Shown: in pieces, positions 30,771 to 42,994 of the stretch
Position numbering within the stretch: the first letter of the stretch is position 1
Layout: every line of letters begins with the position of its first letter
Source: Taxillus chinensis
Lineage: Eukaryota; Streptophyta; Magnoliopsida; Santalales; Loranthaceae
Direction: 5' to 3'
Assembly: GCA_023512835.1 (NCBI GenBank)
Contig: CM042087.1
Span: 17,826,853-17,890,852 of the forward strand
Length of the DNA: 64,000 bases
Notes under the pieces: model-generated
Database searches by the model: none
What the model saw: the letters and a program-made list of their open reading frames with translations, nothing else
Told to the model about the DNA's origin: nothing
Translations under genes and position numbers: made by a program

Positions 30771-31150
30771 CCACTATAGTACGAGAAGTTCCTGTGGGTG
30801 AAGTAAACGACACTCGTCGTCTATAGCGATCAATCTTAGCCTAAAACACCAACAACCAATCCATTCCCAGAATCAAATCGAATGTCCTCATAGGCATCAC
30901 ATAAAGATCAAATTGGAGTTCAACTTCTCCAATTATAAGTACACATTCACGACATACACGGTTTATTGTCACCGTTCCTCCCATAGGTGACTCAACACAC
31001 GAGGCCTATCAGCCCTCACACAAACAAGTCGAAGGCCCTCAACCAAGGACTCCGCAATCAAGGAGCATGATGCTCCGATATCAAATAGTACAACAACTAC
31101 AGTACGGGATAGTAAAATAGTACCACGTACTACTAAAGACCTGGTTCCGC
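30771..31150 (-). pseudogene. G3 aspartic protease region
   Basis: The minus strand has VVVVLFDIGASCSLIAESL near 31060-31100. The family active site is Asp-Ser/Thr-Gly; here it is Asp-Ile-Gly. FDLILGMDWL near 30870 marks the second half of the domain. A frameshift at about 30970 ends the gag-protease frame. Confidence 0.8.
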
Positions 31151-32375
31151 CGTCCTTGGAGGGTGATGGAAGGTCCTCCCTCTTTGCGGGTGCTGAGGTA
31201 AGCGCGTACGCTCTGCCTTGACTTGCCCCAACACTTGCCTCTACAGCCTTCCCTTTAGCTCCAGCGTGGAGTCCACTTGGACGCCCCTCCGATCCTCCTT
31301 GTGATTTGGCATAGTTGGAACCAGCCTGACTGGGTTGCCACGAACGTGCTGGCCTCGGAGCTGGGGCTTGGGATTGAGTCCCTCCCCTGCCTCCTTGTGT
31401 CACACTCCCAGCTCCCCGACTGTTCCCCTTATTGAAACACACCGTTCTAAGGTGCCCTGTCTTCCCACAGCCATGACACGATAGGTGCTGTTTGGGGCAC
31501 TCACGTTTCAGGTGTCCTAACCGGCCACAAAAAGCACACTCGGGAAAACTCACAATCGAGCCTCCCTGTCCTCCAAAACTACGGGACCTCGGTGGAGCCA
31601 TTGAAGCTTGGCCCCGGTCCTTGGGAAAAGTCCCACTCCCGGACTCAACCTTTTGTCTCTTGGAATTCCCTTGCTTGTCACATCCACTCTGTCCTAGCCG
31701 CTCTTGATGAGCTTGTCTTCCCTCCTCCAATCCTCTCTCCACAATTTTGGCTGTGTCAACGACTTCTACATAAGTTTTCAACCTCAACATTTCTACCCTT
31801 TGCTTTAGGGCAGGTCTGAGACCCATGGTAAATTTATGGGCCTTTAGATCCTCTATAGATATCGCCTCCTGGCGCAAACCGGCACACGATCCTCTAAAGT
31901 CCCGCTCATACTCGGCCACCGAGCGTGAGCCCTGCTTCAAGCTGCTGAACTCTTCCCTTTTCTACCACCGTAGTGACTCGGGAAGAATTCCTCATGAAAT
32001 AGCTGGAGGAACTCGTCCCCAGGACATGGCCTCCATGTCCCGGCTCCCTGATATGCTCGGCCACCACTCCAGGGCTTCTTCTTCCAACTGGTGGACTGCT
32101 AGCCTCACTTTATCTTCCTCCTGGGGTCGAGAAAAGAGAATATGTGCTCTATCTAGCGTAGCCAATGCTCTCTGCCAGAGGTTCAGCTCCTCCCTTGAAC
32201 CTTGGTGGGTGTTCCTTCCAAACGCGTCACCACATCTTCTTCCTGTCGTCTCACCGGCACTTCCTGCCTGCGTGGAGGTTTTGCCTCACCGGGTGGGGAT
32301 GGTGGCGCTGCTGCCGTGCCGGCATCTCCTGACGTACCTCATTTAGGATCTCTCCCCTGAGGTCCTCAAGCATTC
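31151..32375 (-). pseudogene. gag: G3 gag, main part with two zinc knuckles
   Basis: On the minus strand the frame runs from LEDLRGEILNEVRQEMP at the edge of solo LTR D, through a capsid part broken near 31945, to KQGSRSVAEYERDFRGSC and LRPALKQRVEML. Two CCHC knuckles follow: CAFCGRLGHLKREC (31539-31498) and CHGCGKTGHLRTVC (31480-31439). A Gly/Ser/Gln-rich linker leads into the protease. Two knuckles fit several gypsy gag proteins. The N-terminal 50 or so residues lie beyond LTR D at 34700-34855. Confidence 0.88.
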
Positions 32376-34699
32376 TCGTCACGCCCCAATTTCCTTTTAC
32401 TTGGAAATGGGTAATGACCGCCCATGGCCGCACCCAAAGGGTCAAGGGGTTGGTGCAAGCACCTAAAAGAAAAAGGACTTGACATGGGTGCTATCCCAAA
32501 CTTGTACAACCAGGCTACATGCCACGGGGCATGCTCCTGCTCCCAAACCATGCATACAACCACAAATTAAATGATAATCATATCTCGATTTATTACATTT
32601 CAAAGGGGCTCAAAGTCTATTACAACTCGGTTGGGGAAAAACTCCCATCAGACCATAATATATTCTCGTTTACAAACAATCCAAACCATAAAAGCACAAT
32701 TCCACAAAAACAATGAAATTAATAAAATCTTCAGCCTCGGTAGCCTACCACCACCAGCTCTTTCACCTACCGCTGTTAGACCCGGCAAAAAGAACAGTTT
32801 ATAGGAGGGGTGAGCAAACCATAGCTCGGTAGGGTTCCGGTCTCCCCTGACCCGTCCCACTCTACAATATGCATGACAAGTGTATGCTTGTGCTCGTGTA
32901 GTGCCTAAAGCTAAACAAGACACATCACCCAGGTAACACACCATTTACCTGTGCCCACACCTGAGGGCAGAGGACACCCCGCCACCACGGCGACATGACA
33001 TACCACACCCAGGCGAATGTTGCATGGTCACCAATGCAACATTTTCCACCCGAGTCGATATGGCCATCACCTCCTCGGATGCCATACCTACCCTCAGGAA
33101 TGGGTGCGGACTTAACCCATCATCATGAGTGCTACACCGAGACTCAGGACCGCAGCCCTGGCCAAATCTCAAAAGGGGGTCCAGGTAGTTGTGCCTGGCC
33201 CATAAGTCATCTCAACCGACAAGTGTTTGGGTACTCATTCTAGAATACAAGTTCACAACATCTCAACGAAATACATTACAAGTACATCTCGGCAAACACG
33301 GCTCAAACGCAAGTGTAACTCAGAATGCAACTCAAGCATACATCTCAACTCGGTACAAAGTAACTCAGAGAGCACAACTCAAATATGTCAATGCAACTCG
33401 GCAAGCATAACTCAGTATATGAGTGTAAATCAACGATGCATTCAGCTCATACGTGCAACAAAGATTCACTAACATTCACAATTTACGGTTCTACCAACAT
33501 AGGTGTTTTTGAGGCTGTTTTGGCAAATCTTTAGACAAATTCAACTCATGATTGTTACCCAAATCACTCTATTTTTGACACAAGGGACTTCGGCTAAATG
33601 GGACTGCCAAAAGAAGCAAAATGAAGGGTGCACGTCATATGGGCCATATGGCGTGCGGGGGTATTTTTGGCTCCCTACATTCTACACACCTCAGGGATGT
33701 CCGGGGTAAATTTTCAGGGCAATTGGACCTGCACGCCAATTGGGGATATGGCATGCAAATTGGCGTGGAGCCATGTTTTTGCACGCTTTTCTTTGTTTTG
33801 TTATTCTAAAGACTTCTCTCTAAAGAACCCACCTCCAATTCCGGTTAGTTTGTAAATTATTAGGCATTAAACCTAGGTTACAAGGCTTATTTTCAATTCT
33901 AGCCTCTACACTCATGTTTAACCACCCATCCAGACATACCCAGGCCATCCAAATCAATTTTCTCTCGGATATCTATTGAAAATCTCACAATAAACCAACA
34001 CGCGCTTATATATATAGGTATATACTCATCATCACATCCATGACAGGTAAAATCCAGAATTTTGTGAGAGAGTTTCAATGGTTGATCAAGAAATCCCTAC
34101 CTCAAGAATTTGGGAATACAACGGATCGTTGTATACTAGCTACCTCGACGCCTCCGGTCTCCCGTCGTCGGTAGTAACCTCGGATCGTCGGCCTTGGATC
34201 GTCTCCCTCCCTCTCTTGGCCGTCTCTCTCTCTCTCTCTGTCGTGTCTCTCCCTCTCTCTCTCTCTCCTGACGGCTGCTAGGGTTTGCAAATGAGAAATC
34301 CCCTAATTTTTAACCCCTTTTTCTTTATATATTTTCCCACATAATCAAAATGACGTAGTTTTGATTAAGTGAATCCCTACATCAAAATGACGTAGTTTTG
34401 ATTAATCTAAAGCCCAGGATCTATAAGCCCAAAGGCCAAGGTTTTCTAACCCATCTCTTAAACTCAACAGCCCAATTCATTAAGCCCAACAAATATTAAA
34501 ATAAATCCCTCAAATAAATATTATTTATAATATGTGAAATTTCCAAAATACCCCTCAGGGCCTCGAACTCCAACTTGAGCCCAAGTATAGTCAAAATTCT
34601 CCATTTGACTAGCACCTCACTGTTTCGATGTTTATTCTCTAAGACAAGGTCTCTTACTCAAGGCTAACTCCAAGAACCCCTCAAACACGGGTCCTTAGA
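32376..34699 (-). mobile_element. Solo LTR D inserted in G3 gag
   Basis: A Tekay-like LTR of 2324 bases with mutated ends (TCGTCACGCC and CCTTAGA) and CATTC on both sides (32371-32375 and 34700-34704). The gag reading on the two sides joins in one frame once a single CATTC is counted, which confirms the insertion. It is more diverged from LTRs C and E than they are from each other. It carries two ACGT palindromes (34344-34365, 34381-34402) and a TATA box (34324-34331). Confidence 0.92.
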
Positions 34700-34855
34700 C
34701 ATTCCTTGCACATTCTCGCTCAAAGCTCTGACTTAGGCCATGATCCGCTCTATGGGATTATCACCCTCTACTCGTGGTTCTCCCTCTTGTCTAACCCGTG
34801 CAGAAGAATCATCTTCTACAGCTGGGGTAGCTCGGGTTATTTTCCTAGGAGGCAT
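34700..34855 (-). pseudogene. gag: G3 gag N-terminus, separated by LTR D
   Basis: ATG at 34855 on the minus strand gives MPPRKITRATPAVEDDSSAR, then an IERIMA block, a TAA, and ALSENVQGM at the LTR D edge. The MPPR start is shared with G1 and is like MAPPRR of G4. The in-frame TAA at about 34739 is an independent inactivating change. Confidence 0.85.
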
Positions 34856-35428
34856 TTTCTATACATTAGATAAGACTAAAGTCAGTATCTCAGGTTACAC
34901 ACCCTCATTCTTATGGACCATGAGGTACTCATATAGGGTAATTGCCCAGAATTGCATAATAACAATTCACACACAGTATCAACTTCCAAGTATAAACTTT
35001 CAGTATCGGTTATTTAACAAGAACATTCAATACCAATTATCCAAGACTAACATTCAAGATCAATTATTCAACTCTAACACTTAGCATTAACACTCGGTAT
35101 CAACTTTCAAGCATCAATCACTCAAAGCATTCATTATTCAAGATCAAGTTTCAACATCAAGTTTCGGTATCAAGTTCAAAAATTATGTTCAACAACGTAT
35201 CACACCAGATCATAACATCTATACGAAATTCAAACTAGTTCCCTAATGCCACGCATGTATGCACCTCAACCCAAATGCAAATGTCCTACTCCATGGTCTA
35301 ACTACTCCCGAGTGCACCCCGAAAAACCAGATAGGTCCACGGTGATCGGGCGTGCCCGATCATTGTCTTCTAAGGGTCTTAAAAGTAATCATCCCTCCCC
35401 ACTACCCTAGGTCCACTAGACCATGACG
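34856..35428 (-). other. G3 leader between PBS and gag
   Basis: About 570 bases, A/T-rich, with many TATCAA and TTCAAGATCA repeats (34970-35170). No reading frame of interest. The part near the PBS resembles the leaders of G1 and G4 (ACTACCCTAGG..CACTAGACCATG). Confidence 0.6.
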
Positions 35429-35440
35429 GCTTTGATACCA
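35429..35440 (-). promoter_or_regulatory. G3 primer-binding site
   Basis: TGGTATCAAAGC on the minus strand, three bases from the LTR E end. It matches the initiator-Met tRNA complement apart from one base. Confidence 0.85.
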
Positions 35441-35443
35441 TAT

Positions 35444-37602
35444 TGTCACGCCCCAATTTCCTTACACCTGGAAACGGTTAGTGACGCCCATGCCCGCACC
35501 CGAAGGGTCAAGGGGTTGGTGCAAGCACCTAGACCGGACTTATACAACGGGTGTTGTCCCAATACTACACATCCGGGCTAACATGTCAAAGGACATGCCC
35601 CCGATTCCAAACCATACGCAAAATCATCATTCAGTCAAAATACCATACCACGGTTTACTTCATTTCAAAGAGGACACAAGTCCACTACAACTCAAATAGG
35701 GAAAAGCTCCCAATAAACCCACAATACCAAATTCGGTTTACAAAATAGCCCAAACCAAAACAGAAAGCCACAGATACATTAACAATCAAATAAGGAGGGT
35801 CCCATAGCCTCTATGGCCAATCACCTCAGCCCTGTCACTTATCGCCGGCTAGACCCCTGCAAAGAGAACAGTTCAAAGGAGGGGTGAGCAAACCACGGCT
35901 CGGTAGGGATCAAGTCTCCCCCAGGCCCATCCCACTCTACCGTAATGCATGTTTAGTGGATGCTTGTGCTAGTGTAGTGAACTAGTTGAAACCACACACA
36001 AAAACCATCAAACACATCCCATATTCAAAGAGGGGGGGGGGGGGGTTCCAGTGATATAACCGTCCCATACTCAAGGCTCCAGTTTAGTGATTGTTCGTAC
36101 TTAAGGCTCCAGCCAATGACTGTCCCGTAATCAAAAGGCTCCAGCTCAACAACTGTCCTGTACCATACAACATTAAGCACTCAAACAAAACTCGGTAAAA
36201 TGCAGCCACATAACTCAACACAAGGTGCCCAGGGCATATAATTTATCTCAATACAAGATGCTCAACAGGCATAATACAACTCAAGACATATCGGTATGAT
36301 TTACAATGCACTCGGTTCATGTAGTGCAGCCACAATCTCGGTAACATTCACGGTATACGATTTCTTTTCCCATATCGGTGTTCCTTAACCGTTCCGGTAA
36401 GTTTTTAGGTAAATTAACTCCTGGGACTTCATCCTAATCACATTATTTTCCACTCAAGAACCTTCTAGCTAAATGGGGAAGCCAGAGGAGGCAAAATAAG
36501 GGGGTACACGTCATATGGGCCATATGACGTGCGGGGGGATGTTTGGCTCCCTGCCCTCTACACATCTCAAAGAATGTTGGGGTAAAATTTCAGACCAATT
36601 GGGCTTACACGTGAAATGGGCTTTTCACGTGCAATATGGCGTGCAGCTATATTTTGCACAGAGACCTTTGTTTTGTTGTTTTAATCACTTTTCTCTAAAG
36701 GACCTCTCTCAAATTCTTTTTAGATTGTGAGTTATTAGGCTCTAAAGTTAGGGTACATAGCCTGGTTTTAACTCCAGCTATGTCCCTCATATCAACCTAC
36801 CCATCCAGACCATCCCAGATTATCTTATTCACTTTTAACTATCCAGATATATTGGAAACCTCACAATCAATCATCATATGCATGTGGGGGCATAAACTCA
36901 ACATGAACATGAATAGGGTCATAATAGAGCCGTACCCAGCAAACTCAGTAATCGCAAGAAAGGGTATGAACCTAGAATTTTCAGAGGAAGGCACAAATAT
37001 GAACATGAATTCCCTACCTCAAAATCAGAGAATATAACTAGTCGTTGTATTCTAGCAATCACGTTTCCGGGCTCTCGTCCACCGCAGGAACCTTGGATCG
37101 CCGGCCTTGGATCGTCCTCACCGTCTCAGGTCGTGTCTCCCTCTTTCCGGCAGTCTCCCTCTTTGGCCGTGTCTCTCTCTCTCTCTCTCTCAAGGGGTGA
37201 CGGCTGCTAGGGTTTTTGGAATGAGAATCCCCTAATTTTGAAGCCGTTTTCCTTTATATATTTTCCCACATAATCAAAACGACGTAGTTTTGATTAATTT
37301 AAAGCCCAGCATCTCTAAGCCCAAAGGCCAAGGTTTTCTAATCCACTTCATTAAGTTCTACAGCCCAACAATTAAGCCCAAATCATATTTTAAATAAAAC
37401 TCTCAAATATATATTAATTGGGATATTTTAATTCATGTGAAATTCCCAAAATACCCCTCAGGGCCTCTAACTCCGAATCGTGCCCAAGCATAGTTAAAAT
37501 TCTCCATTTGACGAGCACATCACTGTGTTGATGTTCATTCTCTAAAACAAGGCCTCTTACTCAAGGCTAACTCCAAGAACCCCTTAAATATGGGTCCTTA
37601 CA
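35444..37602 (-). repeat. LTR E, 5' LTR of G3
   Basis: TGTCACGCCCC to GGGTCCTTACA, 2159 bases, the intact partner of LTR C. It has a G run (36032-36045), AAGGCTCCAG repeats, an inverted repeat with CACGTG near 36608-36640, a TATA box (37253-37260), an ACGT palindrome (37273-37294) and CT runs (37170-37190). Confidence 0.9.
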
Positions 37603-37926
37603 TGCATGTTTCAAAAACTGTGTAGCCCAATCCACCCCTCATCGTGCTGGCTCTATCATGACCTCCTGCTAGTGCACATCCTACACCACCCTCGCCTCCT
37701 GTTGCTGAGGCTGCTGCTGCCTCTTCAGCTCATCCACCTCTCTAGCCATATCCCTCATCGAGCCTTGCATACCCTGCATGGCCTCCTGCAACTGAATCAA
37801 CACTTGAGCCAAATCAGGTCCCACAACGGGAGATGATGACCTCTGCTGCGGGCTCTACTGCCCCGACTCTATCATGGGCTCCTCTGCCGGGCCCTGGCCT
37901 CGAACAACTCTCCTCGGTGGTGCCAT
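37603..37926 (-). pseudogene. gag: G4 gag N-terminus, cut by G3
   Basis: ATG at 37926 on the minus strand gives MAPPRRVVRGQGPAEEPMIE, a TAG (about 37858), then a Gln-rich part with DLAQVLIQLQEAMQGMQGS and MAREVDELKRQQQPQQQ, ending TQFLKHAC at LTR E. The Gln-rich heptad-like segment could be a coiled coil. Further stops follow. Confidence 0.8.
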
Positions 37927-38407
37927 CTCACTGGCCACAACAATAAACAACAAACGATCAACACTAGCACTACTAGCACAAACGACCATCAAAGACACAA
38001 ATCAACTTGTAGGTTCTCACCACACGACCTGTATGTCCACAACCATGCATATAGCATCGTGTCCCCCTCAGGGTACACCACACGACCCGTAGGTCCACAA
38101 CCATGCATATAGCATCATGTCACCCCTCGGGGTACACCACAATCAAGTCCTGGCTCTCACGGCCACATGCCATCCCGGCACCAAATGCAATCATATCACA
38201 CATACAAGGACAAACTAGTGCCCTACATGCACACAAGCATACCACTAGCAATGCACCCTATCCCCATGTATGCTCCTAGGATGATCTAACTAGCACCAAA
38301 ATAACCTAGAACACATGTAAGGACTGCGTTGATCGGACGCCCTCCCTACGATTTTCCAAGTCACATGGAATCAATTAACCACCCCTCACTAACCTAGGTC
38401 CATTAGA
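37927..38407 (-). other. G4 leader
   Basis: Non-coding sequence between PBS and gag. A 60-base direct repeat with CACCACACGACC, GTAGGTCCACAACC and ATGCATATAGCATC occurs at about 38017-38070 and 38080-38125. Confidence 0.6.
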
Positions 38408-38422
38408 CCATGCTCGATACCA
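38408..38422 (-). promoter_or_regulatory. G4 primer-binding site
   Basis: TGGTATCGAGCATGG on the minus strand, three bases inside LTR F. It is identical to the G1 PBS. Confidence 0.82.
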
Positions 38423-38425
38423 ACT

Positions 38426-40474
38426 TGTCACGCCCCGAATTCCAGGGAACCCAGAACCGGGTACATGACTTCCCCTTGCCCGCACCCGAAGGTCAAGGGG
38501 TTGGTGACTAGCACCAATAGAGACTATCTCGCGGGTCTTTGTCTCAAATATGCAACCCTGTACGGTCATACATCAAGGGTAATCCTGTACTTTCCCATAC
38601 ATCATCATGCATACAATAAGCCAAACAATCATACAGATATCATATCACAAATAGTATGCAAATACAAGTCCACGGACCCATGTCCGGGATATAATACAAA
38701 TAATATAGAATACAGCACTGTATCATACATCAGAGTAGTGGGCACGTCCTCCTGGACGAAAGTACTCCACTAGTCCCGGGTCACACCTGAAAAAGGTAAA
38801 CAACAAGTAGGGGTGAGCGACAAGCTCAGTAGGTGACCCCAACACTCCACATCATGCAAACATACAAGTTTATACTACATGCTCTGTGTACTCGTGCACT
38901 GTGTAGTGTGCACAATCATCAGGACTCATCCTGCAAACAAACATCAGGACCTAGCCTGCCCACAGAGGACAGCTTGTCCACGATCCTCAATAAGATCCTA
39001 GCTCAGGGCACTCAGCCCTACCACAACGCTATTTGCCCGGACACAGTGCCACAAAGGCTTGCTATCAGTGTATATGCCTGCCACGGCCACAGTGCCACAT
39101 AGGCCTGCCATCAGCGCATATGCCCGTCCCATCAACCACATAACATCATCTGTACTCCACGGTGAGAACCCAACAAGTCATAGAGCCTAAGCCCCAATCC
39201 CTCAAACCAACATACCAACACCAATATGGTCTTAAGGTATACAACACTCCCTTTAGAACTGTAGCCAGTCTTCATAAGTCGATCCTTATTCCTTGACTAA
39301 GGAAGGAGATACCTATAGGAGTTGTTTTCTTGAAATAAAAAGTCCCGGCATTGGGTCTCCATATCATAACTATGATAATTTGATTTTTGAGGATTTTTCT
39401 GAGATGTCTAACCCCACTTTCCAAAAATCCACCTCTACGAAAAATTGGATTTTTCCAAGATTTTACACTAAATCGCAATTTTCACATTTTGAAAGAGTGG
39501 GAATTTATTTTTCTAGTATTTTTCTTTGAATCCAAATGAGGGGTATTTCGTTATTTACATTGTAACTTACGTATAATACTTAAATGTGGAGAGGCATAAT
39601 GGTTTACAATGTAAATGGTCCAGTCCAGTCAACCTGGAACTGCACTGTCCAACTGCTTGAGACACTGCTCGAAACACCTGCTCGATGCTACATTCTGCTC
39701 GACGCTCCTTGCTCGAGACTGCTCGAGACACTTGCTCGAGGCTACATTTTGCTCGATGCTTCCTGCTCGAGGCCTCCACTTGAGACTGCTCGAGACTCTG
39801 CTCGAAGCTGGTCGAAGCTAGCCTCGAGCAGTTCCCCAGTCGCGAACTGCCGACTGCGTTCTTCCCCAATTCGTCCCAAAACCCAATTATACTCATTAAA
39901 TCTCCATTTTTAGGCAATAATTCATCCCTATTAAGGGTTTCTAACATCATCTAGCCATAGTAGGCTACCAAACAACCTAAACCTTCTAGGTTTCATGCTC
40001 AATTTCCATTTTCCCCAATTTCTAGGGTTCATCATGAATTTGCATGATTTCATATAATTCTTACATGTTAATCCAATAAAACAGCAAGAAAAGGGTGAAG
40101 AATCAATGGAACACCTACCTGGAATGATTCTTGATGCTTGAACGAGCTCAAAATGCCCCAAATCAAAGGCTCCAAGCTTCCTTCTCTCTTTCTTTCTCTC
40201 TCTCCCTCTCTCCAAATTGAGCCCAAGTACAGTCAAAACGCTCAAAATGACAAGCACATCACTATCCAGATATTTTCCAACCCAACTGACTGCTCAAACG
40301 CAAGGTCAACCAATAAACCCCGAAAAGTCAACAATCAGGCCACTCGAGGCCCCGACCCTGAATTGTGCCCAATTACTGTCAAAATGCTCACATTGACGAA
40401 CACAATATTATCCAGATGTTTTTAGCAATAGAGAAAGACTATCTCTCAGCACTACCCAAATACGGGTCTTTACA
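38426..40474 (-). repeat. LTR F, 5' LTR of G4
   Basis: TGTCACGCCCCG to ACGGGTCTTTACA, 2049 bases. Its middle differs from LTRs A-E. It lacks the ACGT palindrome in recognisable form and carries a cluster of CTCGAG/CTCGAA units (39655-39830). On the right it abuts the S3 gag remnant, which G4 probably interrupts. The left part of G4 lies beyond G3 and was not found. Confidence 0.85.
39655..39830. repeat. CTCGAG-rich repeat in LTR F
   Basis: About ten units of (A)CTGCTCGA(G/A)(A)C with CTGCTCGATGC variants, spaced 12-25 bases. The CG-containing palindrome CTCGAG recurs several times. Confidence 0.75.
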
Positions 40475-42410
40475 CTTCAGAACTTGAAGCAACATAAAAT
40501 GTTGAACCCATTAAGGAGAACAAGGAGGAGAAGAACAACTATATTGCACCAAACTTCATGATCACTCAACCCCTAAAGTGTATATTTGAATTCTTCTAAC
40601 AAGTGGAAAAAGAGGATATAGATTTTCTTAAACACCTATGATCATATGATGTGCCCTTGTTTGTTAAATGAGCCTCCCACATCTATGACAATAGATCATA
40701 CAGGAGTACGATAACCCAAATATCCCACATAGCTAACTAATGAGGAGAATAATTAGCACAAGGCTGCATACAAAGTTATGAGATATCTTACTGCCTCACT
40801 AAATGAAGAATTATTTGTTGATGTAGAGCACTGTGAGACTACAAGTGAGATGTTGGAGCAGCTTATTTTCTTGTATGAAGGGAATGAAGATCAGTAGGCC
40901 AACAAGAAAAGTATGCTATGTACAAAGTTCAAAACTTTCCAACATAAATCTGGTGAACATATTAATGATATCTATTTTAGCATGTTGCTTAAAGAATTGA
41001 AAGTTGTTAGAGAAAACTACTCTAATACAATTATCTTGGATAAATTCATGAGAGCACTTCCTCCCATATTCATTATGAAGATAACCATTATCCAACAAGA
41101 TCCTAAATGGGCTAAAAAAACTCTTGCAAAAATCTATGGTGAGTTAAAAACTCATGATGGACGATCAAGAGTTTTAATCACCCAAAGCTTGAAGTTAAAG
41201 GGGATCATAAGAAGAGTTCAAGACATTCTGCATATAAAGCTCAAGTAGAACATGAGTTATTTGAAATAGAGGAAGAAAGTTCTCAAGAGACTGATGACTC
41301 TGGTCCTAATTAAAAGATATGATTGTGTTATTGTACACATTAAAAAAGGTTTTTAACAAAAGCAATAAAAGATGGCCATTGAATTCATCGAGTATAAAAA
41401 AAAGAGAGAGAGACTCCTATTGCTATACGTGTGGCAAATAAGGCCATTACTCCTTACAATGTCCAAAGCAATAAGAAGAAAGGATATGAATCAAGAAGAT
41501 AGAAGAAATTCACATCTTTCAAGCCAAAAGAGAACAAACAACAAACAATGGTAGCCAACAACTATCACAGTGATACATAGGAAGTTGAAAAATCCCTTGA
41601 TGATGAACAAGGAGAAAGAGCCAACCTTTGCTTCATGGCCACAAATGAGATAAGAACTCGTACTAAATATGAAATTGAAAGTACTAATCTTAATAAACAT
41701 GTTGAGCATGAAAATTTTAAAAGAAGAGAAATTACAAAAAAATGTTTCTTAAGAAAGAAGAAGAGATAAAGAATGTGCAGTGCAAGAATGATGACTTAAA
41801 AACTCTAGTATTTAAACTTAGGGATAAGGATTATACAATGTTAAACCTGAAAACAATGTGCTTACAAATAACGTTCACTTGTTAATTGCTCAAATTAAGT
41901 CCCTAAGAGAAAAGCTTCAAAAAGAAAAAGATCTAAACCAAAAGTGGCAAAACTCAACTTGAAATAAATGTCAGGTTTAGGACCTTATCGGACATTAGAA
42001 GAGTCACACCTGGTTTAGGCTTTGGGAAACCTAAAGTTGAGGATTCTAAATCTGTTTCGCAAAGAAGAAACCATAGTTGAAAGTAAGCCATTAAATGGCT
42101 TTGTCTCTGCAGAATTAATAAACATTGACTGTGGTGAAAGTAAAACGGTTGCTAAATCACCTGATGCAAAAACATATGTTTCAAATGATAAGGAGAAAGC
42201 TGTTACTTTTAATCCCCAAACAACAACATCGGTTTCTAAGGCCGAAGGGAAGGCTATTGAAGATGTTCCCAACATTTCAACACTCATTTCAACCGAAGTG
42301 AGCAAAGTACATGTTGTATTATCTCACAAGGGTCTTAGATATATGGATACCAAGGTGAGGGGACAACCTAGGACAACCCTTGATATTCCCAAGATCTAAG
42401 CAAGATCGTC
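40475..42410 (+). pseudogene. gag: S3: decayed Sirevirus-like copia gag, first part
   Basis: Plus-strand pieces match copia gag: LFVDVEHCETTSEMLEQLIF, KFKTFQHKSGEHINDIYFSM, LDKFMRALPPIF and DPKWAKKTLAKIYGELKTHD. A zinc knuckle (41421-41462) reads CYTCGK, a stop, GHYSLQC, so the spacing is kept. A charged coiled-coil-like part (41590-41990) and a segment like S1 10130-10380 follow (KPLNGFVS). It has more stops than S1, so it is older. It is broken at 40474 by G4 and at about 42410 by an insert. Confidence 0.75.
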
Positions 42411-42994
42411 AGGGTATATGTGTGTGTATACGAGAGAGGGGGGTGAATTTGTATACTTAAAACTATTTCCTTCGTTTTAAGAGTAGTGTAATACCCAAAG
42501 GTATTCTACGGATGCGATTCTTGCTTTGGATGGTATATTAGTGTCTTATACAATATCAAATTAACAGCATGTATGTATGGGAAGTAAAAGGCAAAGACAC
42601 ACGGTTTACGTGGTTCGATCAATGTGATCTACTCCACAAGTGGTGAAGGTGTACCCACATCGAGTCCAATCTACTATATGCTTTTAACACGGTAGTGTCT
42701 AGTTCTTATTACAATAGGATCAACTCTCTTTGCTTATAAATGCAAATACCATAATAGTATTACTCTAGTACTCACTCACCGTGAAGAATTGTCTAGCATA
42801 ATCTGCTCTTGCGTATTCAGCCGTTTGCATTGCTTGACCTTTAACTACTCCTTTTCCAAACTAACAATCGGTTCGTTGACTGTATGAGGAAGAAGAATAG
42901 ATTAACTCATTATTATCTTGCTTCCAATCTTCTTCTCTCTCCAAGTATGTTGCACGAACTACTCTGCGTCGCTCTTGTATTGCTCCAAATATGT

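Larger units (their letters stand above)
25457..37602 (-). mobile_element. G3: Tekay-like Ty3/gypsy chromovirus with nested solo LTR
   Basis: On the minus strand: 5' LTR E (37602-35444), PBS, leader, gag, protease, RT, RNase H, integrase with chromodomain-like C-terminus, PPT, 3' LTR C (27581 to about 25457). Gag is split by solo LTR D. The LTRs share length and content and differ by a modest number of changes by eye. G3 interrupts the G4 gag at 37603. The expected left TSD is lost because the end of LTR C is missing. All genes carry stops or shifts. Confidence 0.9.
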
